Of a stretch of 64,000 nt of DNA, positions 33,915 through 42,446 are shown piece after piece. The notes below the pieces were generated by a model. The model saw nothing but the letters and a program-made list of their open reading frames with translations, ran no database searches and was not told the origin of the DNA. Within the stretch, counting starts at the first letter, position 1; each line of letters starts with the position of its first letter. Position numbers and translations under genes: made by a program. The stretch is from Paenibacillus hunanensis (GTDB lineage: Bacteria > Bacillota > Bacilli > Paenibacillales > Paenibacillaceae), in the NCBI RefSeq assembly GCF_014645615.1, contig NZ_BMMB01000008.1, positions 248,001 through 312,000 of the forward strand. The letters are read 5' to 3'.

Positions 33915-35762
33915 ATGCATACTAATGATAGAATCACAAGATTATTATATATAAACGAGAAGAATTGTTTTGTTGCTTCTGATGTAAAAGGAAGATTACA
34001 CTTATTAGATTTAGATCTTAATGTTTTTTGTACTTCAGACACTACTAGTTTTAATAGCCCTATCAATGCAATAGAGGTAACAGATAAGTATGTAATAACA
34101 AAAAATCGCAGAGGAGCTATAGCAAAGTGGGATATAAACACTTTACATCCATTAGATATATATGAGGAGCACAATATTTGTGATAAGACATATCTATGGG
34201 AACAAGAAGAGCCCTCGCCAACAGCTGCACGTGGAATTAGTGTCTACAATGGAAAGGTATACACAAATAACGGATATGGACAAATAGTAGTATTAGATTT
34301 AGAAAGTTTTGAAATTATAGAGATTCGAAACCCATTGACAAACGAATCTTTTATAGATTGTGTTAGTACAGAAGCAGGGGAACTACATGCTATATCAGAA
34401 ACTTCAGGAGTATTGCATATAGGTAATTTAGAAACTGGAGATTTTCCTATTAACATTCAAATAGATGAAAGTAATGTACACGGAGTTAGATATGATAAAC
34501 GTCACCATAGATTTTGGGCTACCCAAGATTCGGGATTGGACAGTGATCAAAATGTTGCTAATGGAGTTATAACAATAGATGTTAATGGTGAAAACTTATC
34601 TTTCTTTCCTTTTAGTCAAGATGATGTAGAGTTTTTGTTATTTGATGACGATTGTAGATATGTTTATGCTGGTGGTTTTGAAGGCTACATATATGTATTT
34701 GATAATTACGAAAAAGAATTTCGCTTAGATAATATTATTGGTCCATTCCCATATTTTATAATCAATGTAGTTTTTGTATCACATGATGATCTTTATGTTT
34801 TAATGCAAAATGGAGAGATTGTTTGTAGTGATAGTAAAGGTAATATTAAGAAAAGAAGTGGGTTTAATGGTAGTTGCATATGGGAAATGGCTTCGCATCC
34901 TTCTAATGACAGTATCGTGTATTGTGCTAAGGAAGAAGGAATAGAAATTTTAAACTATGAGCTTGGTAATTACGATTCTATCCAAATAAAAAAAGTATCT
35001 AAACATTCTAATGCTTTTGGTATAAACAGAAGAATTCGAGTTTTGGATGATGGCAGTTATGTAGCTATTACACAAGGCAAATACATTTATAAAGCAACTG
35101 AAATAGGAAATATAGAATGGTTCAAAAGGATAGATAGTGTACCTAGAAGCTTAGCAATTTCCAGTACTCAAGACGAAGTGATGGTTGGAACAGATGGAGG
35201 CCATGTAATTGTGCTATCAATTACTGGAGAAGAAAAACATTATAAATTGATAAGTAAGGCACCTGTTTGGGCAGTAGATTATTTGTTAGATCAAAGAAGA
35301 ATTATGTGTTTCAAAGATGGAACGATCAATATTTATTCAGATGTTAATCTAATTGAAGAAGAATCTTTCCAAATTGAAGCATTTCCTAAAAGAATTATTA
35401 AGTGTACGGAAGATAGTGTCTATATTGTAGGTTCTTATGGCCTAATAGAAATTGATTTAAATACTAAAAACATCAAAAATACTTGGACAGAGCTCTTAAT
35501 TAATACAAAAGAGAACGCTATTATGTTAAATGATAATATTTATATATTATCATATGGCTATCAAATGGGCACTTATATTATGGAAAGTGACGAAATAATT
35601 GATTTGAAAGAAGATTTTCAAGATTTCCCCAAATCTATTATCGGAAAAAAAACGTCAGATGGAGAAGCCATTTTGCTAGTTGGCGGCAGAGGCGGATTCC
35701 TTAACGTTTATAGAACTCAAAATGGAATTCCTTTTAAAGTCAGAGAACTATATTTACATTAA
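33915..35762 (+). CDS. Beta-propeller (WD40-like) protein of the island operon
   Basis: A 615-residue protein made almost wholly of short beta repeats, such as GRLHLLDLDLN, GQIVVLDLESFEI, GVITIDVNGE, GYIYVFDNYEKEF, GHVIVLSITGEE and GTINIYSDVN. That count suits two propellers or one large one. No signal peptide, membrane helix or enzymatic motif is visible, so it is probably a cytosolic scaffold or peptide-binding platform. GGAGG stands nine bases before ATG. Composition is AT-rich like the rest of the operon. Its length nearly equals that of the second propeller protein (613), which suggests an old duplication or a paired role. Blades here are more divergent, with few true WD dipeptides. Confidence 0.8.
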   Translation: MHTNDRITRLLYINEKNCFVASDVKGRLHLLDLDLNVFCTSDTTSFNSPINAIEVTDKYVITKNRRGAIAKWDINTLHPLDIYEEHNICDKTYLWEQEEPSPTAARGISVYNGKVYTNNGYGQIVVLDLESFEIIEIRNPLTNESFIDCVSTEAGELHAISETSGVLHIGNLETGDFPINIQIDESNVHGVRYDKRHHRFWATQDSGLDSDQNVANGVITIDVNGENLSFFPFSQDDVEFLLFDDDCRYVYAGGFEGYIYVFDNYEKEFRLDNIIGPFPYFIINVVFVSHDDLYVLMQNGEIVCSDSKGNIKKRSGFNGSCIWEMASHPSNDSIVYCAKEEGIEILNYELGNYDSIQIKKVSKHSNAFGINRRIRVLDDGSYVAITQGKYIYKATEIGNIEWFKRIDSVPRSLAISSTQDEVMVGTDGGHVIVLSITGEEKHYKLISKAPVWAVDYLLDQRRIMCFKDGTINIYSDVNLIEEESFQIEAFPKRIIKCTEDSVYIVGSYGLIEIDLNTKNIKNTWTELLINTKENAIMLNDNIYILSYGYQMGTYIMESDEIIDLKEDFQDFPKSIIGKKTSDGEAILLVGGRGGFLNVYRTQNGIPFKVRELYLH

Positions 35763-35792
35763 TATTAATATTAATATTTCCAAGGAGAATAT

Positions 35793-36773
35793 ATGGAAAA
35801 TATAATTGAGTCTAGTCTGCTCGAAAAACTAACTGAGTATGAAAAATTGATCGGTAATACACCATTGATAGAACTCTCAAACATTGAAGGTGTTGGGACT
35901 ATATATGCAAAATGTGAATGGTATAATGCTACTGGGTCAATCAAGGATAGAGCAGCTTTTGCAATGATAAAAAACTTGTTAGAAGAAAATAAAGATAGAG
36001 ATTCAAGTGACTTTCATATTTTAGAGTATAGTGGTGGGAATTTAGCGCTCTCACTTGCGCACATTTGTAAATTTCTTAATATTTCATTGACTTTAGTTCT
36101 AAGTTCTGCGGCAGATAAAAGTTTGTTGAGTAAATTATATAGGTTAAATGCAGAAGTTATATTGTCTGATAAAAGCAAAGGTTTTTGGGGAGTAATGTGT
36201 AAAGCATTCGATGTGCATAAAGAAAATCCTACATGGGATTTTCTTTATCAGCATCATAATAAAAATAATCATTTTGCACATAAAAATGGTACAGGATCAG
36301 AGATCATCCAGCAACTTAACGGGAAACAAGTAGACACTTGGGTAGCATCGGTAGGTACTGGAGGAACAGTAACAGGTGTGTATGATTCACTCAAGCTAAA
36401 ATATCCATCAATTAATATGTGTATTGTTTCGCCAGCAGAATTAGAATATGGCAGTTTAGAAAAACCAAATTCGTTGAGAAAATATGCGGGTTCAGGTGGT
36501 TTGGGTGAGGGAAGAAAACAAAGATTTGTTGAAGAAAGAGAAATGTATATCCAAAGTCATTACAAATATTCTTTTGATGACACATTAAGAGAAATGAAAC
36601 GCTTTTATGACAATACAGGTATAAAAATAGGTACTTCTGCTGCCGCAAATTTATTAGCTTCTAAAGAAATAATCAAAGAACAAAACAGAAATTTTTCTGT
36701 AGTAACAGTTTTTCCGGATCAAGGTTCTGACGAAGAATGGGAAGCATGCTATAGATTAGATGAGGAAAAATAA
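35793..36773 (+). CDS. Cysteine-synthase-like PLP-dependent enzyme
   Basis: A 326-residue fold-type II PLP enzyme of the CysK/CBS family. IGNTPLIELSNIEGVGTIYA opens the domain; K51 in NATGSIKDRAAF should hold PLP; GTGGT at 188-192 is the phosphate-binding loop; GTSAAAN near the end matches the SSGAN region. The substrate loop is SGGNLAL (80-86) rather than TSGNTGIALA of CysK, so the acceptor may not be plain O-acetylserine plus sulfide. Relatives include cysteine, cystathionine and 2,3-diaminopropionate synthases. AAGGAG lies seven bases before ATG. Its place in a peptide operon suggests it makes an unusual amino acid or modifies a peptide serine; this is inference. Confidence 0.87.
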   Translation: MENIIESSLLEKLTEYEKLIGNTPLIELSNIEGVGTIYAKCEWYNATGSIKDRAAFAMIKNLLEENKDRDSSDFHILEYSGGNLALSLAHICKFLNISLTLVLSSAADKSLLSKLYRLNAEVILSDKSKGFWGVMCKAFDVHKENPTWDFLYQHHNKNNHFAHKNGTGSEIIQQLNGKQVDTWVASVGTGGTVTGVYDSLKLKYPSINMCIVSPAELEYGSLEKPNSLRKYAGSGGLGEGRKQRFVEEREMYIQSHYKYSFDDTLREMKRFYDNTGIKIGTSAAANLLASKEIIKEQNRNFSVVTVFPDQGSDEEWEACYRLDEEK

Positions 36774-36836
36774 TATCATAAGAATCACATTTAACTTATA
36801 GCAAATAATATTAGTTAGTGAATTGAGGAGAATAAA

Positions 36837-37835
36837 ATGAAATTAATTTCTCTTGAAGATCATAAAGGTAATTTGAATTCTTTGAGTGATAGGGAAGCTA
36901 TGGGATTACCCAATGAATATGTACGGCTTTCATATGAGAATATTCATGAAGAATTTGATAAAATTCGTAATTCTAATATTAACGAGTTATTAAACATATG
37001 CGAAAACCCAGAGTATACATTTGGTGAGAGATTAAGTGCTGCCACTGTTTTGGGATTTATTGGTGATCCGAGAATAAATGTATTAGAGCCCAAAATGATT
37101 AAAATTTCAAAAGCTATAGTCAATATAGGAACAAAGCATGATGAAGTCGATGATATTATAGCTAGTTATAAGGATACTGGTATTATCAAAGATTGGATAA
37201 GTAAAGAGACACCGAATTTTGAAGTAGAGTTAGATGAGTACTATATATCAAAATATTTAGTTACAAATTTAGAATATTTGCAATTTTTAAAAGAATGTCC
37301 AAATGCAGAAATACCTTCTTCTTGGATATTTGGAAGATTTCCAACGGAGAAATCTAATCATCCAGTATTCTCAATATCTTCTGATTCTGCTGATGAATAT
37401 TGTGCCTGGCTATCGAAGAAAACTGGAAGAACTTTTAGATTACCTACTGAGTATGAATGGGAATATGCCGCAGCTGGACCAGAAAAAACAGAATTTCCAT
37501 GGGGGAATCAATTTAATAATCAATATCTTAATACAGTGGAATTTGGATTATTAGCAAGTACACCAGTTGGAATTTTTCCACAAGGAAAATCGTATTTTGG
37601 GATTTTAGATATGGCTGGAAATGTTGAGGAATATGTTGCAGATGATTATGTATCTTATCCTAACGGAGAAGAAATAAAAGATGATCTTGTAAATATGGTT
37701 CAAAATTATAGGATTGCTAGAGGAGGAAGTTTTTCAAGGTTGCGTGATTTAGCTAGATGCCAACGTAGACATGGTCGTTATCCTCGCGAAATTTATGTAA
37801 TGGGATTTAGATTGGCAGAAAGTAAATCAATTTAA
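36837..37835 (+). CDS. FGE/SUMF1-fold (EgtB/PvdO-type) protein lacking the FGE cysteine pair
   Basis: A 332-residue protein. Residues about 1-85 are helical with a HEAT-like unit (LSAATVLGFIGDPRINVLEP); 85-332 are the FGE-sulfatase domain: ELDEYYISKYLVTNLEYLQF, RLPTEYEWEYAA (201-212), LDMAGNVEEYV, and RGGSFS (295-300) to GFRLA. Copper FGEs carry two cysteines after GGSF (GGSF-L-C-H and a second five residues on). Here the first is replaced (GGSFSR) and only C308 remains, so ordinary formylglycine formation is unlikely. The N-terminal iron-binding DinB domain of EgtB is absent too. It may bind or modify peptides in another way. GAGGAG precedes ATG. Confidence 0.85.
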   Translation: MKLISLEDHKGNLNSLSDREAMGLPNEYVRLSYENIHEEFDKIRNSNINELLNICENPEYTFGERLSAATVLGFIGDPRINVLEPKMIKISKAIVNIGTKHDEVDDIIASYKDTGIIKDWISKETPNFEVELDEYYISKYLVTNLEYLQFLKECPNAEIPSSWIFGRFPTEKSNHPVFSISSDSADEYCAWLSKKTGRTFRLPTEYEWEYAAAGPEKTEFPWGNQFNNQYLNTVEFGLLASTPVGIFPQGKSYFGILDMAGNVEEYVADDYVSYPNGEEIKDDLVNMVQNYRIARGGSFSRLRDLARCQRRHGRYPREIYVMGFRLAESKSI

Positions 37836-37848
37836 TTAGGAGGAAGTT

Positions 37849-39690
37849 ATGACTGAAAAAAGCATTCTTACAAATGAAAAAACATTTACTAGACACCGTG
37901 GACCTGTTACAGCTGTAAAGCACATTGCTAATAAGAAATGGGTTGTCACATCTGGCTATGATGGAGCAGTGGGGAAATTCAATTTAGAAAATAACGAAGT
38001 ACAACTTCTTGGATACCACGATCACTTAGTAAATTCTATCATTGTAAGTCAAAGTGGAAAAAAAGCTGCTTCAGTTTCGTCTGACTATACAATAAAAATT
38101 TGGGATTTAGAAAAAAATAAATTAGAGCGTACGCTACGTGGTCATTATGATGATGTAGAGTGTTTTTGCTTCATTGATGATAATGTCGGAGTGTCCGGCT
38201 CTAGAGATCAAAGAATAATGATCTGGAATCTAACAACAGGTGCAATAAATTTAATATTAGAGGGACATGATAAAGATGTTTTATCTTTAACATATCATGA
38301 AAATAAAATTTATTCATCTGGAGATGATAAAACTTTAAGAGTATGGGATTGTGATACAGGACATCAGATTAATCAGTGGGGACCTTTTGAGTTAGAGACT
38401 GATACATGCGCGATTGATCCTCTGCATAATAGAATTGTTTTAGGATGCGACGATGGGCACATTAAAATTTTTAGTGTAACTACAGGAGAGTTGATTAAAG
38501 ATCTTGCTGCACATACTTCAGGGATCAAAAAAGTAGATGTCTCCCCTAGTAATGGTGACATTATTTCTGCAGCATATGATCAAAAAATACTTATCTGGGA
38601 CTCTGAAACTTTAGAATTAAAATTGGAATTGGAGAATAATTTTATAAAGTGGGAACGGTCTTTGACTTTTTCTAATAGTGGAGAGCAAATACTTGCAGGG
38701 ACTTTTGATGGTACAGTTTTAATTTGGGATGCATTTTCGGGTGTGTTTTTAAAAGAGGTAGGAAAGAATGATGATATAGACGCTGGTAATGCTTGTTTTA
38801 ATGAGGCAGCAGTGTTGAATGATGATCAAATAGTTACTGTTAGCGACGATGGATTCGTTAGAATGATCGATTTGAACAACATACATTCTAATAAATATAA
38901 ACCTAAATCTGGAAAGTTTTTGATGAATGCTATAACGGGAGATAAGAAGAATAAAATAGTTATGGCAGGCTCTCACGATCAAAAGCTACATATTTTTGAT
39001 TCTGAAAATGGAAAGTTAACTCAATTGAGTGAATTAGCATTAAATGAAGGACCAATCAATACAATTCGAATTTCTAATAGAGTATATAATAGTGAACAGT
39101 TTAGTTTTGTAGGATGTTACAGTGGATGTATTGTAAGAATAAGTAATGACTTTAAATCTTTCGAGAAATTAAAAATTCATGAAGGTGCTGTTAAATCATT
39201 AAGACTACACCCTAATAAAAATATAGGTATAAGTTGCTCTGCAGATGGTGTATTAAATTCTTGGACGTACGATGGTCAAGTTATTAGGAGCTATCTTGGA
39301 CATAATGCTATAATTAATGATTTAGATATTAGTCCTACAGGAGATTTTATTGCTAGTGTTTCAAGAGATTTCACTTTGAAAATTTATGATCTTGAATCTG
39401 GAGATCTTCTTCATTCTATTTATTTAGGACGCAAATCTTTAAAATCTGTATGCTTTTTTAGTGATAGTATAGTAGTAGTAGGGGATTACTGGGGTAACGT
39501 AATTTTAGTAGACTTAAAAAATAATAATATAAGTAAGCAAATGATAGCTAAAAATGGTATAAGTTCTATTAATTCACTGAATGACAATGAGGTTTTATTA
39601 ACTTCTTATGATGGTAGTATCTATACTCTAAATGTTCTTCAATTTAAATTGAGCAAAACTTATACTGAGATGACACAAAGAGTTCAATAG
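37849..39690 (+). CDS. WD40-repeat protein of the island operon
   Basis: A 613-residue protein with clear WD40 blades: GYDGAVGKFNLENN, SDYTIKIWDLEKN, SRDQRIMIWNLTTG, GDDKTLRVWDCDTG, DDGHIKIFSVTTGE, AYDQKILIWDSETLE, TFDGTVLIWDAFSG, and in the second half SHDQKLHIFDSENGK and SRDFTLKIYDLESGD. The blades fill the whole length, consistent with two propellers. No signal peptide or helix in the membrane is seen. AGGAGG lies six bases before ATG, and the gap to the FGE-like gene is 13 bases, so the two are tightly coupled. WD40 domains act as scaffolds for protein or peptide complexes; a role in bringing peptide and enzymes together is inference. Confidence 0.88.
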   Translation: MTEKSILTNEKTFTRHRGPVTAVKHIANKKWVVTSGYDGAVGKFNLENNEVQLLGYHDHLVNSIIVSQSGKKAASVSSDYTIKIWDLEKNKLERTLRGHYDDVECFCFIDDNVGVSGSRDQRIMIWNLTTGAINLILEGHDKDVLSLTYHENKIYSSGDDKTLRVWDCDTGHQINQWGPFELETDTCAIDPLHNRIVLGCDDGHIKIFSVTTGELIKDLAAHTSGIKKVDVSPSNGDIISAAYDQKILIWDSETLELKLELENNFIKWERSLTFSNSGEQILAGTFDGTVLIWDAFSGVFLKEVGKNDDIDAGNACFNEAAVLNDDQIVTVSDDGFVRMIDLNNIHSNKYKPKSGKFLMNAITGDKKNKIVMAGSHDQKLHIFDSENGKLTQLSELALNEGPINTIRISNRVYNSEQFSFVGCYSGCIVRISNDFKSFEKLKIHEGAVKSLRLHPNKNIGISCSADGVLNSWTYDGQVIRSYLGHNAIINDLDISPTGDFIASVSRDFTLKIYDLESGDLLHSIYLGRKSLKSVCFFSDSIVVVGDYWGNVILVDLKNNNISKQMIAKNGISSINSLNDNEVLLTSYDGSIYTLNVLQFKLSKTYTEMTQRVQ

Positions 39691-39698
39691 GTGATTCT

Positions 39699-39848
39699 AT
39701 GAAAAATAAGATTAATACAGAGCTAATAAGTAAAAAAAACAATTGTAATAAATGTGAAGTTTGTAGCTGCCTAGAGAAAAAAAATGTAGATTTTGATAAT
39801 GATTCCAAAAATAACCAAAAAGATAATAGTAATAATTTAAAGAGATGA
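39699..39848 (+). CDS. 49-residue peptide with CxxCxxCxC motif
   Basis: A small ORF starting eight bases after the WD40 stop, with AGGTGA five bases before ATG. Its sequence contains CNKCEVCSC at residues 16-24, four cysteines in nine residues, in an otherwise hydrophilic K/N/D-rich chain that lacks any membrane segment. Such spacing suits a metal or iron-sulfur site or a peptide whose cysteines get modified. Being in the operon with a cysteine-synthase-like enzyme and an FGE-fold protein, it is a second candidate substrate. I do not recognise a family. Confidence 0.6.
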   Translation: MKNKINTELISKKNNCNKCEVCSCLEKKNVDFDNDSKNNQKDNSNNLKR

Positions 39849-39916
39849 TTTCTATTGAAGTTTTAGATGGAAAATTTAATATGATTGGTGAAAAAGTTTA
39901 TTCGCATACTATGTGA
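39845..39916 (+). CDS. Possible 23-residue peptide overlapping the Cys-rich ORF
   Basis: ATGA overlap with the preceding stop codon suggests translational coupling. The frame begins MISIEVLDGKFNMIGEKVYS, and its end runs into the terminator stem. The ribosome-binding sequence (AAAGAG) is weak and too close. The frame may be only chance. Confidence 0.25.
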   Translation: MISIEVLDGKFNMIGEKVYSHTM

Positions 39917-39936
39917 ATAAACTTTTTCATTTTTGA
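39889..39936 (+). terminator. Terminator of the island operon
   Basis: Perfect 15-bp stem TGAAAAAGTTTATTC / GAATAAACTTTTTCA with an 11-base loop that can add GCA/TGT pairs, followed by TTTTTG. It closes the operon 40 bases after the Cys-rich ORF. Confidence 0.92.
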
Positions 39937-40991
39937 TTGATGAAATAATTTTTTTGTTTTAATACTTTTCTTAATATGAAATAGAAATTGTATATGAGAG
40001 TACTTAAGTGGCTTTATAGATGTATTGTGCTTGATTTCTAAACAGTATAATTTAAGAAAGTATTAACTAAGTTTTATATTGTTATACACGATATAAAAGA
40101 TAGTTGTAAATACAATCATTCAAAAATGATCGAAAAAATTTCTCTTAGCATTTCAAAAATTTTAATTCAAAAGTTGATTTTGTATACTTTTTTCTGACCG
40201 TAAAATTGTTTGAACAAATCAATTTATAAAATTCAAAGAAAAATTTTTCTTTTTATATTTGTTCAATTTTGCTAAGAATCTATTTTATATACTAGATTTA
40301 ATCCAGAGCGTCTAAATAGAGAAATATAAAATCAACATTAATCGATACATATAAACACGTAGTAAAAACATAAGAATCACCCTGTCAACGAATCAGCTCT
40401 GTGAAAAGAAAGAGACTATATGATTAAATTCCATCCTTTTCTATAAATAAATATTTACATATAAAAATTAGTTTACATCCTCTTATTTGCCATAAAAATA
40501 ATAAAAATTCTCGTTTTTTCATACTATGCGACTAGGTTGATCGAACCTTTCTCATTTCAAACCATAGCCTTAACCGTTTTCAGTCAATTTAACGAAATTT
40601 GTCGAAATTACTTCGATTGCACCAGGAACGAATGCCGAATATCCTTTTATTGGTAAAAAAACTTCATATTACGTAAGATATACTATAAGTAACTATCTAT
40701 ATTTTCCTTTTATTAGGAAGACGGCTCTATTTACCCCCTGCCATCAATCAGACACAATTGTATACGAAAAGCATAACTTATCGACCAATCAGTAATTTAA
40801 GAATCATACGAAATTCATGTATAGCTTTATCGCTCTATAGCCATACCATTTCCTTTTGAATAAAAGGGTACATCAGAACGCAGAACGTTGAGAACACAAA
40901 AGGCAGAACGTAGATTGGATGAAAAGCGATTAGACGCTGACATCTGAGCATGCAGTACAGGCGAATCCAGCCTGAAGCGGGGGGATCTACA
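39937..40991. other. AT-rich non-coding kilobase after the peptide operon
   Basis: No gene found. It contains the palindrome AAAGAAAAATTTTTCTTT near 40235-40255 inside a wider TTGAACAAAT / ATTTGTTCAA inverted repeat. Composition returns to the chromosomal average around 40.85 kb, just ahead of the prepilin peptidase gene. No integrase, tRNA or direct repeat marks the border. Confidence 0.6.
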
Positions 40992-41465
40992 GTGACAATT
41001 GAATATGCGATCGAGCTGCCCTTTTGGATTCTACTATTGATCTGTATCGTGATGGATTGCTGGAAACGAATCATTCCAGACGCGATCACCTTACCTGGAA
41101 CGCTTTATTTTATCATCGTTCATGCGATCACAGGCACACTTGCATGGTGGCAGCCGCTGGTGGGAGCGCTTGGATTAGGCGCTATTGCTTTACTGCTTGC
41201 CATCATTAGTAGGGGAAAGCTTGGGGGTGGCGATATTAAGCTATTTGCCATGGTAGGCGCCTATCTGGGCTGGTCGGCAGGTATATGGGCATTGCTCTTT
41301 ACCTTTCCAATCGCAGCGTTAATCGCCTGCCCGGTATTACTGATGAAGAAAATAGCACCGCCAACGATTAAGCTGCCAGAGGAGCTTCCACTGGCACCGT
41401 TTATAGCAACAAGCACCATACTACTTATAGCATTATTACAGAAGGTGGCCGAGACTCATGTTTGA
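40992..41465 (+). CDS. tadV: Prepilin peptidase of the Tad/Flp pilus (A24 family)
   Basis: A short A24 aspartic peptidase of 157 residues with four to six helices; it lacks the N-terminal methylase domain of PilD. Catalytic aspartates are in CIVMDCWKRIIPDAI and GGGDIKLFAM. It would cut the class III leader of the Flp pilin encoded at 47.2 kb. I favour GTG 40992, six bases after GGGGGGAT; ATG 40950 is in frame but has no site. It starts the Tad operon and its end overlaps the next gene by eight bases. Confidence 0.85.
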   Translation: MTIEYAIELPFWILLLICIVMDCWKRIIPDAITLPGTLYFIIVHAITGTLAWWQPLVGALGLGAIALLLAIISRGKLGGGDIKLFAMVGAYLGWSAGIWALLFTFPIAALIACPVLLMKKIAPPTIKLPEELPLAPFIATSTILLIALLQKVAETHV

Positions 41466-42321
41466 ATCGAAAAAACGAGCATTTGTATTTATGCTGCTGG
41501 CGATCGTGCTGGGAGCGGTAGCTGTGATCCTGTTTTCGACCTATATGCAGGAAACACGTGCCAGTCTGGGTGAGTTTGTTACCGTACAGGTTGCGGCGGA
41601 GGACATTCCTGCTGGTACGGTCATTCAACCGTCACTACTGACGGATCAGGAGGTTCCACGTAAGTACATACTGGACTCCCTGATCACCTCTCCACAGCAG
41701 CTGGAGAATAAAATTTCGGTTGTTCCGATTACGAAAGGTTCCGTCATTACCACATCAGTACTGCGAAATAATACGTTTGTAAAAGGCGACTATAGACAGG
41801 TTATGCTGAGAGCGCCAATGGCTGTATTTGATGAACAGATTGATGCATACGATAAAGTGGATATTTTATATTCCTATGATTCCAATGCCAATGATTCCAA
41901 AGGGAACAAGGGTGATAAGCGCGTAACCGATGTGCTACTCAAAAATGTCACCGTTAACAGCGTACAGAAGACGGGCAATGATATTACTGCCATCGGGGTA
42001 CTCGTTAAGCTAAGCGATTCCAAATCGGTGATCTGGGCGCTGAATTATGCCAAAGAGGTTCGTTTGCTCAAGAGTGGCAGCAGCAAGGATGTTGGTAGCG
42101 ACAGCGCAGCTACGACTGGAGATGGCGCAGCCACCAATTCTGCTACGAGCAGCATAGGCAGTAGGGCTACAGGTAATACGAGCAGTACAGACGCAGCCAA
42201 AGATAAAGCTCCAGCAAGCCAGGGCTCGACAACGAATCCATCCAGTGCCAATGCAGCCAAGTCGAATCAAGAGCAGAATGCGAATGGCTCGCAGGCGCCA
42301 GCGGCATCTGGCAGCAAATAG
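41458..42321 (+). CDS. RcpC/CpaB-type pilus assembly protein (SAF domain)
   Basis: A 287-residue protein with one N-terminal membrane helix (AFVFMLLAIVLGAVAVILF) and a SAF domain (TVQVAAEDIPAGTVIQPSLL, then VITTSVL), as in CpaB/RcpC proteins of Tad systems. It probably acts in the envelope to help Flp pilus assembly. The last 75 residues are S/A/N/G-rich and likely disordered. It overlaps the peptidase gene, which gives translational coupling. Confidence 0.82.
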   Translation: MFESKKRAFVFMLLAIVLGAVAVILFSTYMQETRASLGEFVTVQVAAEDIPAGTVIQPSLLTDQEVPRKYILDSLITSPQQLENKISVVPITKGSVITTSVLRNNTFVKGDYRQVMLRAPMAVFDEQIDAYDKVDILYSYDSNANDSKGNKGDKRVTDVLLKNVTVNSVQKTGNDITAIGVLVKLSDSKSVIWALNYAKEVRLLKSGSSKDVGSDSAATTGDGAATNSATSSIGSRATGNTSSTDAAKDKAPASQGSTTNPSSANAAKSNQEQNANGSQAPAASGSK

Positions 42322-42446
42322 TCTAACGCTAACACCATTTTGTCCGATTCAGGAGCGAATATTGCTCCAACTGATGTTAGGAGTTAGGAAGCACACATCC
42401 ATACGCATAGCAGATCAAGCATTACGGAATTAAAGGAGGGACTCAC

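Noticed and set aside
36837-37835. FGE-fold protein as target of a diversity-generating retroelement
   Set aside because: DGR variable proteins can have this fold, but I found no reverse transcriptase gene or adenine-rich template/variable repeat pair in the window.
36837-37835. Active formylglycine-generating enzyme for sulfatases
   Set aside because: The first catalytic cysteine after GGSF is missing and no sulfatase gene is present.
40190-40275. Inverted repeat TTGAACAAAT / ATTTGTTCAA as a transposon end
   Set aside because: The arms lie only about 50 bases apart and enclose no gene; such palindromes arise easily in very AT-rich DNA.
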